Below, piece after piece: positions 1 to 8,931 of a DNA stretch of 13,466 nucleotides (its first letter is position 1; the number at the start of each line of letters is the position of its first letter). Made by a program: the position numbers and the translations under genes. Origin of the DNA: Synura sp. LO234KE. Taxonomy: Eukaryota; Sar; Synurophyceae; Synurales; Mallomonadaceae. The notes beneath the pieces are model-generated. The model searched no databases and was not told the DNA's origin. It saw nothing but the letters and a program-made list of their open reading frames with translations. The stretch is from assembly GCA_015143735.1 (NCBI GenBank), contig VKHC01000307.1, positions 1 to 13,466 of the forward strand, in the 5' to 3' direction.

Positions 1-946
1 TCGTCTTATCCGCACTAGCAGATATTACCAGTACGCTTTTGTTTTTGGTTGGGTCAGTGTTTGTAGTGACGTCGATATTGGCAGTCGCCCCCTCTACCTG
101 CAACGTTTTAGCAGTTGTGGCGGGATCCTCTTGACTAAGAGATTCAACAAATATTCCTCCGCTGCAATCTTGGACGGGTCCACTCGTACTACTAGTCAAG
201 TCCTGATGATCGTTGTCCAAAATCTTGGTGTTCACTGTGGCAGGGGAAATCGAGGTTGAATTTGGAACTTCAGAAATTACTAACGACAATATGACCCCTT
301 CATGACCTACAAGGCCGCCTTTCATAGTGAAGCTAGAAGTTTCCCAGATATAAACCACTCGATCTCTTCCACCAGCGGCTAATATTGAGTGCTTGGCAGT
401 AATTGTGTAAATAGGAGATAATGTCTCGATACACGACAAATGTTCACCAGTTCGTGTATTCCAAACATTCATCATTTTATCACTTCCACCCGAAATTATT
501 CTAGAATTTTCCCCGGGTATTACTGCGAGAGCATACACATCGGTCAATCCACCCGCATTTATAATAGTTCCCGTATGATGATCCCTTATAATTATTGTTC
601 CATCCGACCCCCCGGTGACCAAAATTCTATTTTCTTCACATACCGTTGTTACCTTTAAGCCCCTATGACGGAAAGATATTATAAGCTCCCCGCTTGCCAT
701 ATCATAAATCTGTATAACTCCTGCAGAACTGCTGCCAGTAACTATAGAATTTCCTCCGTCACTATTGCGGAGGAAACCTAAGGAGCTAATAGACGGCATG
801 TGAACATTAATTTCTCTCACGAGATTGCTGTGCACATTCCAAACATTAACCATGTGGCCGTCTCCGGCAGAAACGATCCAATTATCAATTGTGGCAAGTG
901 CCAGGATAGATTTACTATCGCTATTTAAGGAAAACAATTGGCGCAT
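1..946 (-). CDS. WD40 repeat (beta-propeller) protein, N-terminal part
   Basis: The minus-strand frame opens with ATG at 946-944, stays open for 315 codons and leaves the window at its left edge, so the C terminus is missing. An in-frame TGA at 970-968 lies eight codons upstream and supports this start. At least five WD40-type blades are visible from their strand signatures: VSAGDG...VNVWN (residues 25-37), VTGSSSAGVIQIYD (69-82), VTGGSDGTIIIRD (110-122), ISGGSDKMMNVWN (151-163) and LAAGGRDRVVYIWE (189-202). A sixth blade begins near 213 and resumes at VLVISASADKT (305-315). Between its halves sits a Ser/Thr/Asp-rich insertion of about 75 residues (228-302). WD40 propellers are protein-interaction platforms; the sequence does not show which complex this one serves. 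No intron is needed in the visible part. The gene is head-to-head with the exchanger gene. The WD40 call is firm; specific function is unknown. Confidence 0.9.
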   Translation of the reverse strand, partial: MRQLFSLNSDSKSILALATIDNWIVSAGDGHMVNVWNVHSNLVREINVHMPSISSLGFLRNSDGGNSIVTGSSSAGVIQIYDMASGELIISFRHRGLKVTTVCEENRILVTGGSDGTIIIRDHHTGTIINAGGLTDVYALAVIPGENSRIISGGSDKMMNVWNTRTGEHLSCIETLSPIYTITAKHSILAAGGRDRVVYIWETSSFTMKGGLVGHEGVILSLVISEVPNSTSISPATVNTKILDNDHQDLTSSTSGPVQDCSGGIFVESLSQEDPATTAKTLQVEGATANIDVTTNTDPTKNKSVLVISASADKT

Positions 947-1155
947 CACAAGATTAAAATTTTTATATCAGGTTTATAGTCTTGGCTTAAGATTTCTGAA
1001 ACTTTCATTTAATGATAAAGGGGTGTAAATTCAACAGTTGAAATATGTATGCCTTAAAATCATTTAAATACACGCATTTGAAACGTGACATTTCCATTTT
1101 AAAGTGACGTTTCTCTCGCACGTGCCGATTGTGGAAAAATTGAATTATTTTTGAC
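947..1155. promoter_or_regulatory. Divergent intergenic region between WD40 and exchanger genes
   Basis: Only 209 bp separate the two divergent start codons, so both core promoters and both 5' UTRs must lie here. The sequence is AT-rich. Near the exchanger side there is a perfect 8-bp palindrome, GCACGTGC (1118-1125), with an E-box-like CACGTG core. Two GTGAC elements lie just before it (about 1085-1089 and 1104-1108). No clear TATA box is seen. Assignment as a bidirectional promoter is inferred from position; the motifs are only candidates. Confidence 0.5.
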
Positions 1156-4100
1156 ATGCTCCCCTGGGAATCTTTATTCGCTCAAGATGATTCTAAGATC
1201 ATTTTTTCTCGAAGTATACTTGTTTTTTTCGTTGCTCTAGTCTGTGTTTTGCTTCTACAATTTTTAGTTAGTAAGAAGCTGAAGTTATCAGTATTTTCGG
1301 AATCATCAGTTACTCTGATGTTCGGAATTTTTCTCGGAGGCTTAGTAGTAGCATTTACGAAGCATCAAACGTCTTCTGCAGGCTATCTCGGCTTTAGCTC
1401 TGAAATTTTCTTTTATTGTCTACTTCCGTCTATTGTCTTCAACTCAGGATTTCATGTACATTCAGATCACTTCTTTAAAAACATCGTTGGAATTCTTAAT
1501 TTAGCTGTAATTGGAACAATTATTAGCACAATCATAGTGGGAGTTGGAGTATATGTTCTAGGATATATTCTAAGACTTACTGTATCGCTGACTTTTATGG
1601 AGGCGATGACTTTTGGAGCGCTAATAAGCACCACAGATACCGTTTCTACACTCGCTGTTTTCTCAGAATTAAAGGTAGATCCAACGTTATTTTACCTCGT
1701 ATTTGGAGAATCGGTACGGAGCTCTTCAATAATAAATAACATAAGTTGATCTTATATTTGAAGATGTTGAACGATTCTATTGGAATAACCCTATTCAATA
1801 CATTTTCATCCTTCGTTGGCCGAGAAGTTACAGTCCAACTTGTGCTGGAAGCAATTTTAACTTTTCTAATCGTTTTTATTGGCTCCAGCATTTTAGGATA
1901 CATCGCAGGTACGGACTATCTGTGGTAATTAACCCATGAGATGCCATCGTTTACATAATTATTCGTGAACCTGATCTTAACATCGCGTTAGTCTGTGGGG
2001 CTTACAGTCGGTGAATTTTTTAAAATAAGTATGGAAATGACTTGTTTGAAAAAGGTCATAGTTTCAGAAGTACCAAAAGTTGACTTCTAGATGAATCAGA
2101 ACTTTCCCGATAAATTTATCGAATTGCGTTTGCTTAGCATTGACGGTTATGTTACGAAGAAGTTCAATAGATCAGACTAACTCCAATTTACCTATTTCTC
2201 ACTGGCGTGCTCTCTTCTTTAGGTTTGCTATCTGCGGCAGTGTTCCGGCTCATCAAGTTTGAGAAATATCAGATAGAAATGGCCGTCATGTTCCTCAGCG
2301 TCAGTTATTTGCCTTACATCCTCTCAGGTTCCCCTCCTCCGACTATACTAACGCGACCCCATTTTGTTGAACCCAATTCTTGTGTATATATTGCAAGCTC
2401 CCCCTCTACTTACTAACTCCACAGTATGGTTGTGTACTCTTCCAGAGTATTTTGGGGTCCCTCTCCTACACGCATTACCGCGAAGCATTACATTTACTTA
2501 ATTACATTTGCATACTTTACAAGTGCATGCTGTGAATTGAGAGCATTGTATATAACTCTTTCGAAATAGCAATTGTCCCATAAGCCATTGCCTGTGTCTC
2601 TCGCCACATCTTGGTCATTGAAAAACTCTCTGAAGAAGCGTACTTACCGCTCCAACCACTGCTGTCCTACAGAATTCTTGGATTTGAGTGGGATCGTCAC
2701 CTTGCTCTTCAGCGCCATCACGTTGCGGCGGTTTCTCCTGGGCAACATGTCCACCGAGGTAAGAAACTACCCGTACTAAATCCTCAAAACACCTGTACGT
2801 GCAGACATCCATCGTACGTCTTGTGTGATTGGCCGACGGCCGTAGCAAAAGCGCACAAGAAAGTATTTACAGCATTTTATTTATGAAGTATGCCGCTCTA
2901 ATTCCTCTGTGACTTGTAGTTCATTCACATGACGGTCAGTGCCTTACATGACGTGTATGCATACCCTCCTGCACACGCCCCCCCACTCGGCAGTCCATTG
3001 CGGCGATTTCCTTCCTAGCGAGCGTCATAGCCTCACTCTTGGAGACCGTCGTCTTCCTCTCCCTCGGCGTGTCCCTGGTCACCACGGTAAGGACCGACCA
3101 ACAACTCAACATAGCTTTGCACGGTTGGCCAACTCTCGGAATTCTAAGAACCACCTATTTGCAAATGTAATACTATTCGCTTATCCGGAACTTGGATAGG
3201 ACTGCCTGTTTATGGAACAACAACTGCTAAACCTGATTTGAATATATTCCTATACGCGCAAAGCCAGCGGGCAATTAGAAAGCGTTGTAGTTAACAACCA
3301 CGTTGTGCCGTTATCGATTCCTCGACTCTTATCCCGATAGAGCTGCGCGCCTCTATATGCCCGCAATCTATTGACTGCGCTTTGATAGTGCTTAAGGTTG
3401 GAGGGGGCAGTGTCCAGTCCTGTCTGTACGCACAGCTCTCATCAAGGAGTCTCCTCCCCCACCCTCCACTCCACCCGCTCTGATGACTCCTTACCCGAAC
3501 CCTGTTTTTTTTAGACCGCTGGCACAGAGGATTTGGCGCTGCTGTGTTGGGCGGTCGTTCTGACTCAGATTGGGCGCGCAGCGAGCGTCTATCCGTTACT
3601 TTCACTGGTAAAGTGCCAGTTACACCTCAATCCTCCGAGTGAAGATGAAATGCATAGTCCCACTTCCGAAATTTTGAGCCCTACAGAAGATGTTGTATAT
3701 TTCTATATCAGCACAATCATATATCAAATTAGGTCACAATCAATAGTGCATAGAACAACGTTATCCAATCAGTAAAATAATATATCTCAGATTAGCCGCG
3801 AGGAGATAGTCGAAGTGAAAACTTTCGATGCCTTATTTTGTACAGTTGTAGGCAGCTTTTAGGGGATATTACTTCTGATATCCTGGTCTATGTGCATGTG
3901 TGTTCAGGTGAATCTCTGGACCAAACATTTGATCTTCAAGCAAAATCTTCTCCTCGCTGCAAATTCAAATCTTACTAGTGAGAAGTGCGCCGTTGGTCAA
4001 GAGAAGAAGACCGATATCAAGGCCGAGCAGAAAGGCGCGAATGAAGAGGAGAGAGATGGAAGGAGAAAGGAAAACGAGCAGATCCGCCATAAGAAAAATG

Positions 4101-5862
4101 CTGACGGGACAGGACGAATTCCTTCTGACACCAGTTTCATCCGCGTTCAGTTCGAGACGGAGGAGAACCAGGATAAACAAGTCGATGTACCGGAATATAT
4201 GGATAATCCTTCTTTACCCACGCTAACGCCGCCGCCTCCCCAACCCGTGACCGGGTCTGTGTCTGCGGCTTCTCTTCGCCGCTCAATCTCACGCGGTGCT
4301 TCGGCCTCGAATTTGATCAGTTTGTCCAGTATGCATGTGGTAGGTGTGTCGGCCTTCTCCGGATGCAGGTCCACTGGTCGTTGTAGTTTACCTGTTTTTA
4401 TACAAACCACAAAGTTTGTGCTGAGGGCCTCTTTCTCACCCTTCCACCTCATTTTTACTGTGTCTATTACTTTGTCTATATATTTTCTCACCTTTACTCG
4501 GTAGAGCTATCATTTCGAAAGTACAATCGTTAAAGCTGTTTGCGTATTAGTTGAGTTTCAGTTTTACAAGGATATTTTCCTTAGATTTTCTTCGCTGGCT
4601 TAAGGGGAGCCGTGGCCTTCTCTCTGGCGAACGTTTTTCCCGACGACTTTGGCAACAGGTGTGTTTACAAACCGATGCCTCTCGCACACAGTCCTCCTGC
4701 GCTCCGTGACTGGGATTTGAAATAGCGAAAACCTCGATCCAAATAATCGAAAGTAACTTTTTCAGGGATGATATTTTGTTCGTCACTCGAGCGCTCGTGA
4801 TCGTCACTGTGTGCGTTCAAGGCGGACTGACGGAGATGTTGCTCAAATGGCTCAAGATCCCGACCGGTGTACGTATCGCGTTACCTTCGTTGGACTCCAC
4901 GGAGAGAGAGGATGAGGTGAGGAGACGCGTGGGTGAAAGAGATATTCAGGGATTGGTCTAGAGTGGTTTCTGAAGGCATTTGTAGTATTATTTCCTTGCG
5001 GATTATTGCGAAAAAAGGATTTGTGATTCACTATATTTGATCATAAAATCGTACTTATTTCTTGCAGTTTTACATACTAGAAAGGTGCCACAATGGAGTA
5101 AAATTGGGCAGACGATTCATAACCACCAATTCATATTCATGGCTATGCTGTAACTCGCTACGTCTATCTACTTCAATCGCGTCTTTATCATGCAGTTATT
5201 GGCGATGTTCTTCGATCTGGAAAGGCGATACTTGTGCCCGTGGCTGCTCAGAGACTTCACGAAATTGAAGAGAATGAACAATCCTGAGGATCTAGATTCC
5301 ACTGCAAGCTTCAACAACTTGCGTACGTCGACGTGGTGCTTTCACATCTCAACTTGTGTTCTATTTTCGCCTTCCTATCATATTGAACGTGTTATTTTGT
5401 CCCACTGTTATTTCCTTACAACCTCTAGGTTTCTCCCTGCTAATGTATAATCGCATAATCTCGTAGTGCTGAAGGCTGTTACTTAGAACATTTTTTTTGA
5501 ATGTTGTAAATATACTTAACTCTTTGCTGTATCTTTCCATAGATGATAACAATCGTTCAAGTCACCACAGAAACACCAGTGGACCTCATCCCCACCCCAA
5601 CGGAAATGACGAGGCAGTCATAGCCTCAGGAGTTGACCACATTCGAGGGAACGACGACGTTGTAAACGATACAGTCGGAGGTGTGGGATCGGATCTACCA
5701 TTTCAGGCATCTCATTCCAAGGGATCCTTTTTTGAACACCGTCGCCGTTACACAGCCACATTTGGGGAAGATGTACTCGCGTATCCTGATTATGCTCCGG
5801 CTACTGTATTCGCGCTACCTCATCATACCAACGAGCTTCCGCCCGTCCCAGAGTACAAGTAG
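1156..5862 (+). CDS. Sodium/proton exchanger, CPA1/NHE family (11 exons)
   Basis: Spliced model: 1156-1713, 1764-1908, 2223-2327, 2673-2758, 2994-3086, 3515-3607, 3908-4339, 4585-4658, 4766-4916, 5196-5322 and 5543-5862. This gives 2184 nt (727 residues plus TAG). Every junction is GT-AG and keeps frame. An in-frame TGA at 1141-1143 supports the ATG. The membrane domain holds the family landmarks: TTD (159-161), FGES then MLND (183-190, the ion-binding Asn-Asp pair), LPYILSE (264-270), LSGIV (274-278), GRAASVYPL (349-357) and GLRGA (509-513). A hydrophilic tail follows, including FDLERRYLCPWL (585-596). The order and tail resemble intracellular NHE6/7/9 and plant NHX5/6 types, which exchange Na+ or K+ for H+ in endosomes and Golgi; this subfamily placement is from memory. 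Odd points: Thr replaces the Pro usual after TTD, exon 7 carries a long insertion, and intron 1 is only 50 nt while the others are 107-428 nt. Introns over 300 nt show no other gene. The exon 3 donor (GTTCCC) is weak, but its neighbours fix the join. Confidence 0.88.
3087..3514 (+). other. Longest intron of the exchanger gene, with pyrimidine-rich tract
   Basis: This 428-nt intron runs from a GTAAGG donor to an acceptor with a T8 run before TAG. It contains a strong C/T-rich tract (about 3451-3480) just upstream of the acceptor region, probably the polypyrimidine or branch region. No coding signature of the exchanger family is visible within it. Confidence 0.6.
3956..4318 (+). other. Charged/proline-rich insertion in exchanger loop (exon 7)
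   Basis: Residues about 377-497 of the exchanger lie between the conserved segment ending in VNLWTKHLIF and the conserved MHVIFFAGLRGA. In typical family members this loop is only about 15-25 residues. Here it is expanded by roughly 120. It starts Lys/Glu/Arg-rich (392-424), then has an acidic stretch (443-456), a PPPPQP run (468-473) and a Ser/Arg segment with RRSIS (484-488), a basophilic-kinase-like site. The frame is open throughout and flanked by good splice sites (acceptor TTCAG at 3903-3907, donor GTAGGT at 4340). A GTGAGA donor-like hexamer at about 3977 means part could be spliced out in some transcripts. Confidence 0.7.
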
Positions 5863-6039
5863 GGGATATGAGATTAAGAATTCGGTTGAGAGTTCTTGTA
5901 CTGTTATGGCTGAGAGCTTTCTATTGGACGAATCACGTGTATGAAAGTTACGACTGTTGGAGTATAAATCCGTATAGTTTCTTGCTAACGCTTGTTTTCA
6001 TAATTTTAAATGATATTTAGTTTTGATAATTTAAGTCTG
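5863..6039. other. 3' flank of exchanger gene
   Basis: AT-rich sequence after the exchanger stop codon. It presumably contains the 3' UTR and cleavage site. No clear polyadenylation signal or other element could be assigned. Confidence 0.4.
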
Positions 6040-6054
6040 ACTCATTTAGTATCC
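6040..6054 (+). repeat. Direct repeat copy 1 (probable target-site duplication)
   Basis: The 15-bp sequence ACTCATTTAGTATCC is identical to 6177-6191. It abuts the poly-T end of the insert, which is the poly-A end on the minus strand. Confidence 0.75.
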
Positions 6055-6176
6055 GTTTTTTTTTTGCAGAAACTTAGCTTAGATTACACAGACAGACATA
6101 GCAGACCGCGGAAACTAAGCACCCCTATGAGGAGCTAATTAGCAGATCACACTAGGTGTAGGGGCAGGGCGGACAT

Positions 6177-6191
6177 ACTCATTTAGTATCC
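6177..6191 (+). repeat. Direct repeat copy 2 (probable target-site duplication)
   Basis: This is a perfect 15-bp copy of 6040-6054 and borders the 5' end of the minus-strand insert. Confidence 0.75.
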
Positions 6192-6679
6192 TTGTCGGAA
6201 TGGTGAATGCATACTCGAGGCTTGTACGTTTAAGGCTCCGATCTAAATGCATACTATGATCCTCCCTGGTGCCAACGAAAATGCTAAATCAAAGAAAAGA
6301 GGGGCCCCTTGAAAAAATCTTTATTTGCTTCGGTCAGAATACTCGAGGAAGGTACCAAACGAGGTCAGAAATCGTCAACTTAGTTTCAGGATACCTCGTA
6401 CAACAAAGAGTAGTTTGTTGACTCCGAACTAGAAAAACCGCTTGCTGTATGCTGCAACTATTCTTATAGTAAGGTGGAATAGGATATAGTTCCACAAAAC
6501 GAGGATGGAGGAAACGTGCCTCAAATATTTACCGCAGCACAGTTTTAATTAGTATCATGCATATGCAAGGTGCTGGCCGAAGAGTAAAACCGTGGTGTAG
6601 AGTAGGGAAACTATATTGTTTGTAGTGTTATCCTGTCGCTGGCGCCGTGTGGTCTGCTCGTTAGCGAGCATTAATATCA
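6192..6679. other. Unassigned intergenic sequence
   Basis: No gene, RNA or mobile-element signature could be supported here. Two imperfectly related bits share ATACTCGAGG (near 6211 and 6338), and AATGCATACT occurs twice (near 6206 and 6245). These are too short to interpret. Confidence 0.3.
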
Positions 6680-7305
6680 TATATCATCATCCCGAAAATC
6701 TTATAGTGTTTGCTTGGCAGTGAGAAAGTCCGAAAATGAATAGCTAGAAAGAGTACCTAGAATGTCAGCAATATGAAACATGGAATGTTGACTTCCTGCC
6801 CTCCCTTCATTTCAGCGATAGAACGAAAGGCAGCCTCAGCGTGTTCCTTACCCAACCGCAATTCATAGGCAAATTCTTATCCAAAACTAGTTCACTTCAA
6901 CTTCGTAAGGTGTCTGAAAAAGAAATTATGTCGTACTCCAAAGTGCCCTTCCTTTGTATATGCGCTTCAATTTCACCTCTGTGTGAGCATTAGTAGAGCG
7001 ATCACCTATAAGAATGCATTTATCAATCTGATACGAGACTGCAGTATTTGAGGCGAATCTCAGCGCCTCCTCTATGGCCTCATCGCCACAGCCTCCGAAC
7101 GGACCGATGGTCTTCAAGAACATTCTATGATTCTTGGGGTTGGATTCCCCACCTGATATTTCGAACAACTAGTTCAATGTGGACTTCTAGTTTCGGTACG
7201 CTGCCACTGTAATCTCCACTGTAGCCGTAAGCCACTTTGTTTCGACATCGCGCACATAGTAAACTCCGCCTTGGTGAACAACGTGGACATGGAACCCGAC
7301 CAGTC
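6680..7305 (-). pseudogene. vWA domain of the decayed gene, split over several frames
   Basis: DWSGSM (7305-7288) is a MIDAS metal-site motif of the DxSGSM form. It continues as a short open piece. The reading then shifts to a frame with GYSGDYSGSVPKLEVH (about 7230-7180), and again to one with GGCGDEAIEEAL (from about 7096) and ILIGD (7015-7001), followed by EVKLKRIY and GRALW. After the stop at 6928-6926 another frame gives FAYELRLGKEHAEAAF and IAEMKGG (6873 to about 6795). Last comes FLTAKQTL followed by a stop and DFRDDDI (about 6730-6680). The order metal site, GDY, G-G-DEA, ILIGD, KR, aromatic, IA-M-GG, L-KQ-L is that of one vWA-domain group. At least four frame changes and several stops make it non-functional. 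Confidence 0.78.
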
Positions 7306-7466
7306 AGCAGAAACGTGCGCATTGCCCCCTCATCCGTGGTATTCGTGCGCGTCTTTTACGCAGGCCATGAACCGCATACTATTTGAAGGCTGACCTTGAA
7401 GTATTTAGTATTCTCATCGCTTCTGGTTCTGATCAGAGAAGAACTTTCCACTATTTCTCATGCGCT

Positions 7467-7682
7467 TCATCTCTGCTTTTCCACATCCTCAACCGCGAGA
7501 AGCATACTGTATGAACCTAAAACCCTTTTCGTGCTGTCCGGCCTTTGATCAGTGATTCCTCCATTAACAACTCTAACGAAACCGATTGCTGACACAGACG
7601 CCGCCACAGCTGAGCAGTGGTTCATCGTAGCAATAGTGCCGCGTCCGGATAATCGAGATAGCGACGTAACTTCTCCACTCAC
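7467..7682 (-). pseudogene. Helicase-C-like (SecA second motor) fragment
   Basis: An open minus-strand piece contains SGRGT (about 7649-7635). Further on it has QRPDSTKRVLGSYSMLL (about 7547-7497) followed by EDVEK. In SecA-type second motor domains the GRGTD motif is followed by a Q-x-GR-x-x-R-x-G-x-x-GS segment. The spacing and the GRGT and GSYSMLL words fit, but the arginine-finger segment is altered. It lies between the DEAD and vWA remains, as expected for that domain order. The match is motif-level only. Confidence 0.55.
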
Positions 7683-7869
7683 GACCGCATTAGGATGCTT
7701 CTGGTTCCTACTCTGTCTCTGATACGTAGAGCAGTGTATCTATTGCCTCAGTCACTCCAATGATACAATCGAACTGTTATCAAGACTGAATGACAGCGTA
7801 GACTCCACGGCGCATTTACTGATCCTCGGAGATTTTACATTCGCTCCTTTTATAATCAAATATTGTCTC

Positions 7870-8575
7870 GGACGAATACCGAGAGCAAGAGCTTGTTCCC
7901 AATCTTGTCGTCTTTAATTTCATAATCCAAGGTTTCTAAATATTTCAAATCATAAGCTATACGTCGGATACACGCTATTCCTTAAATCCGTCCAATTAGG
8001 ATACAAGTGTATCAACTCTTGGTATTTAAGATGAGAGAATAATTTACGACGAGTGGAAATGACTCAGCTCTCTTTCGTTCTCCTTACGAATTCAATTAAG
8101 TCGCTGTTGGTGAAGGTTTGCGAAGGGATTTCAAATAGCTCCATAGTACTCGTTGCTGAACAATACGTCTACTTCTTCAATGAGTAAGCGCTGTGGGCGG
8201 GAAAGGCTTGTGACGATATGCACCTCACTAGATAATGATGAATTTCTATCCGTTGTCGATGCAGTTGTGACCGCCGTCATGCGACTATCAGAGTCATCGT
8301 GCACTGTACGGAGGCCAGACATCTCCTCATCGCCCACATGCTCGATAACACGCGCGGTAACCTGGTCCCTGACACTCCCATGACGACTAACATAGTCTTC
8401 ACCGAGCGAGTGAAACGTGCAGTATTAGATACATCGGGTCACACCGACTATTAGAAAGATGTTTTAATGCGACTCGCAGTCCCTTCGACTGAGATAGGTA
8501 AATAATACAGAAATGGATTAAGTTGAAAAACAGCAATTAATTGAGCCGCAGGAGGCAGAAGTGGATTTGAATATT
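7870..8575 (-). pseudogene. SecA-like DEAD motor fragment, frameshifted
   Basis: Read on the minus strand, the region starts with NPLLPPAAQLIAVFQL (from about 8567), which resembles the Q-motif helix before the Walker A site of SecA-like motors. The Walker A (TGEGKS-type) segment itself cannot be found. A second frame is open from about 8421 and ends in LLIEEVDVLFSNEYYG (8187 to about 8140). That resembles the DEVD Walker B of this family, with Glu in place of the first Asp. A 1-nt shift then gives TFTNSDLIEFVRRTK. The same frame, after stops, has LIHLYPNWTDLRNSV (about 8010-7967). A further shift gives IAYDLKYLETLDYEIKDDKIG (7960 to about 7898). Frames 2, 0, 2 and 1 are used in turn, so no single product is possible. 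Confidence 0.68.
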
Positions 8576-8580
8576 GAGAA

Positions 8581-8931
8581 TTATTCAACAGAATTCTTCG
8601 ACTTCGAGTTCAGGCCACCTGACAAGGTGTTTTCTAGGATCCAGTGTATGCACAGGTTAGTTAGCTTTAATCTAAATTTCTTCCATCTCTGCATTGCAGT
8701 CGCGGAATTCTGCGCATTATGATCGGTAGTTGCCCACTGTCTCGCTCTCATGCGACATTCCTCGTTCCACAACGTCCAATACTCACCATTGCAAGCTTCA
8801 TAATGTTGCCGCAGCTGCGCCTTACACTCATCATCAATTCCATGACCTTCAAGGCGGTCTAGAACGATATATCGACCGTTATGTGCTGGGTCGTTTAATT
8901 GCTCAACAGGATTAAGTATCCATGCAGAGAC
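8581..8931 (-). pseudogene. Helical linker segment preceding the SecA-like motor
   Basis: This is an unusually long undisturbed minus-strand piece: 116 codons open from just after a stop near 8934 to TAA at 8583-8581. It contains YIVLDRLEGHGIDDECKAQL, then YWTLWNEECRMRARQW, a composition typical of amphipathic helices. The frame differs from that of the following motor fragment. No domain is recognised. Its position immediately N-terminal to the motor suggests it belonged to the same protein. Confidence 0.5.

Larger units (their letters stand above)
6040..6191 (-). mobile_element. Retroposed small RNA / SINE-like insertion with target-site duplication
   Basis: A 122-bp insert (6055-6176) lies between two perfect 15-bp copies of ACTCATTTAGTATCC. 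On the minus strand the insert ends in a run of ten A (T run at 6056-6065) next to one duplicate. That arrangement is the hallmark of LINE-type retroposition of an RNA. The body can fold into two successive hairpins: CCCCTA (6122-6127) with TAGGGG (6159-6164), and GCTTAG (6077-6082) with CTAAGC (6115-6120). The first also holds the palindrome GCTAATTAGC (6134-6143). The source RNA is not recognised; no tRNA A/B boxes and no U1-U6 sequence were seen. Alternative: the T10-GCAG run is merely a splice acceptor and the repeat is chance, which a 15-bp perfect match makes less likely. Confidence 0.6.

Noticed and set aside
4869-4916. Alternative end of exon 9 at a GTACGT donor (4869)
   Set aside because: The longer exon to 4916 is also in phase and adds a charged stretch at a place where NHE6-type proteins have one. 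The shorter form stays possible as a splice variant.
5068-5092. Possible extra exchanger exon after a CTTGCAG acceptor at 5061-5067
   Set aside because: Joining exon 9 (ending 4916) directly to 5196 keeps frame and gives the expected spacing to the FDLERRYL segment. The extra piece has no family-like residues and no clear in-frame donor.
6069-6165. GGAAACTAAGCA in the insert resembles the GGAAGCTAAGCA box of 5S rRNA genes
   Set aside because: The match is confined to about 12 bases, the remaining 5S control region does not align, and its strand is opposite to the one with the A tail.
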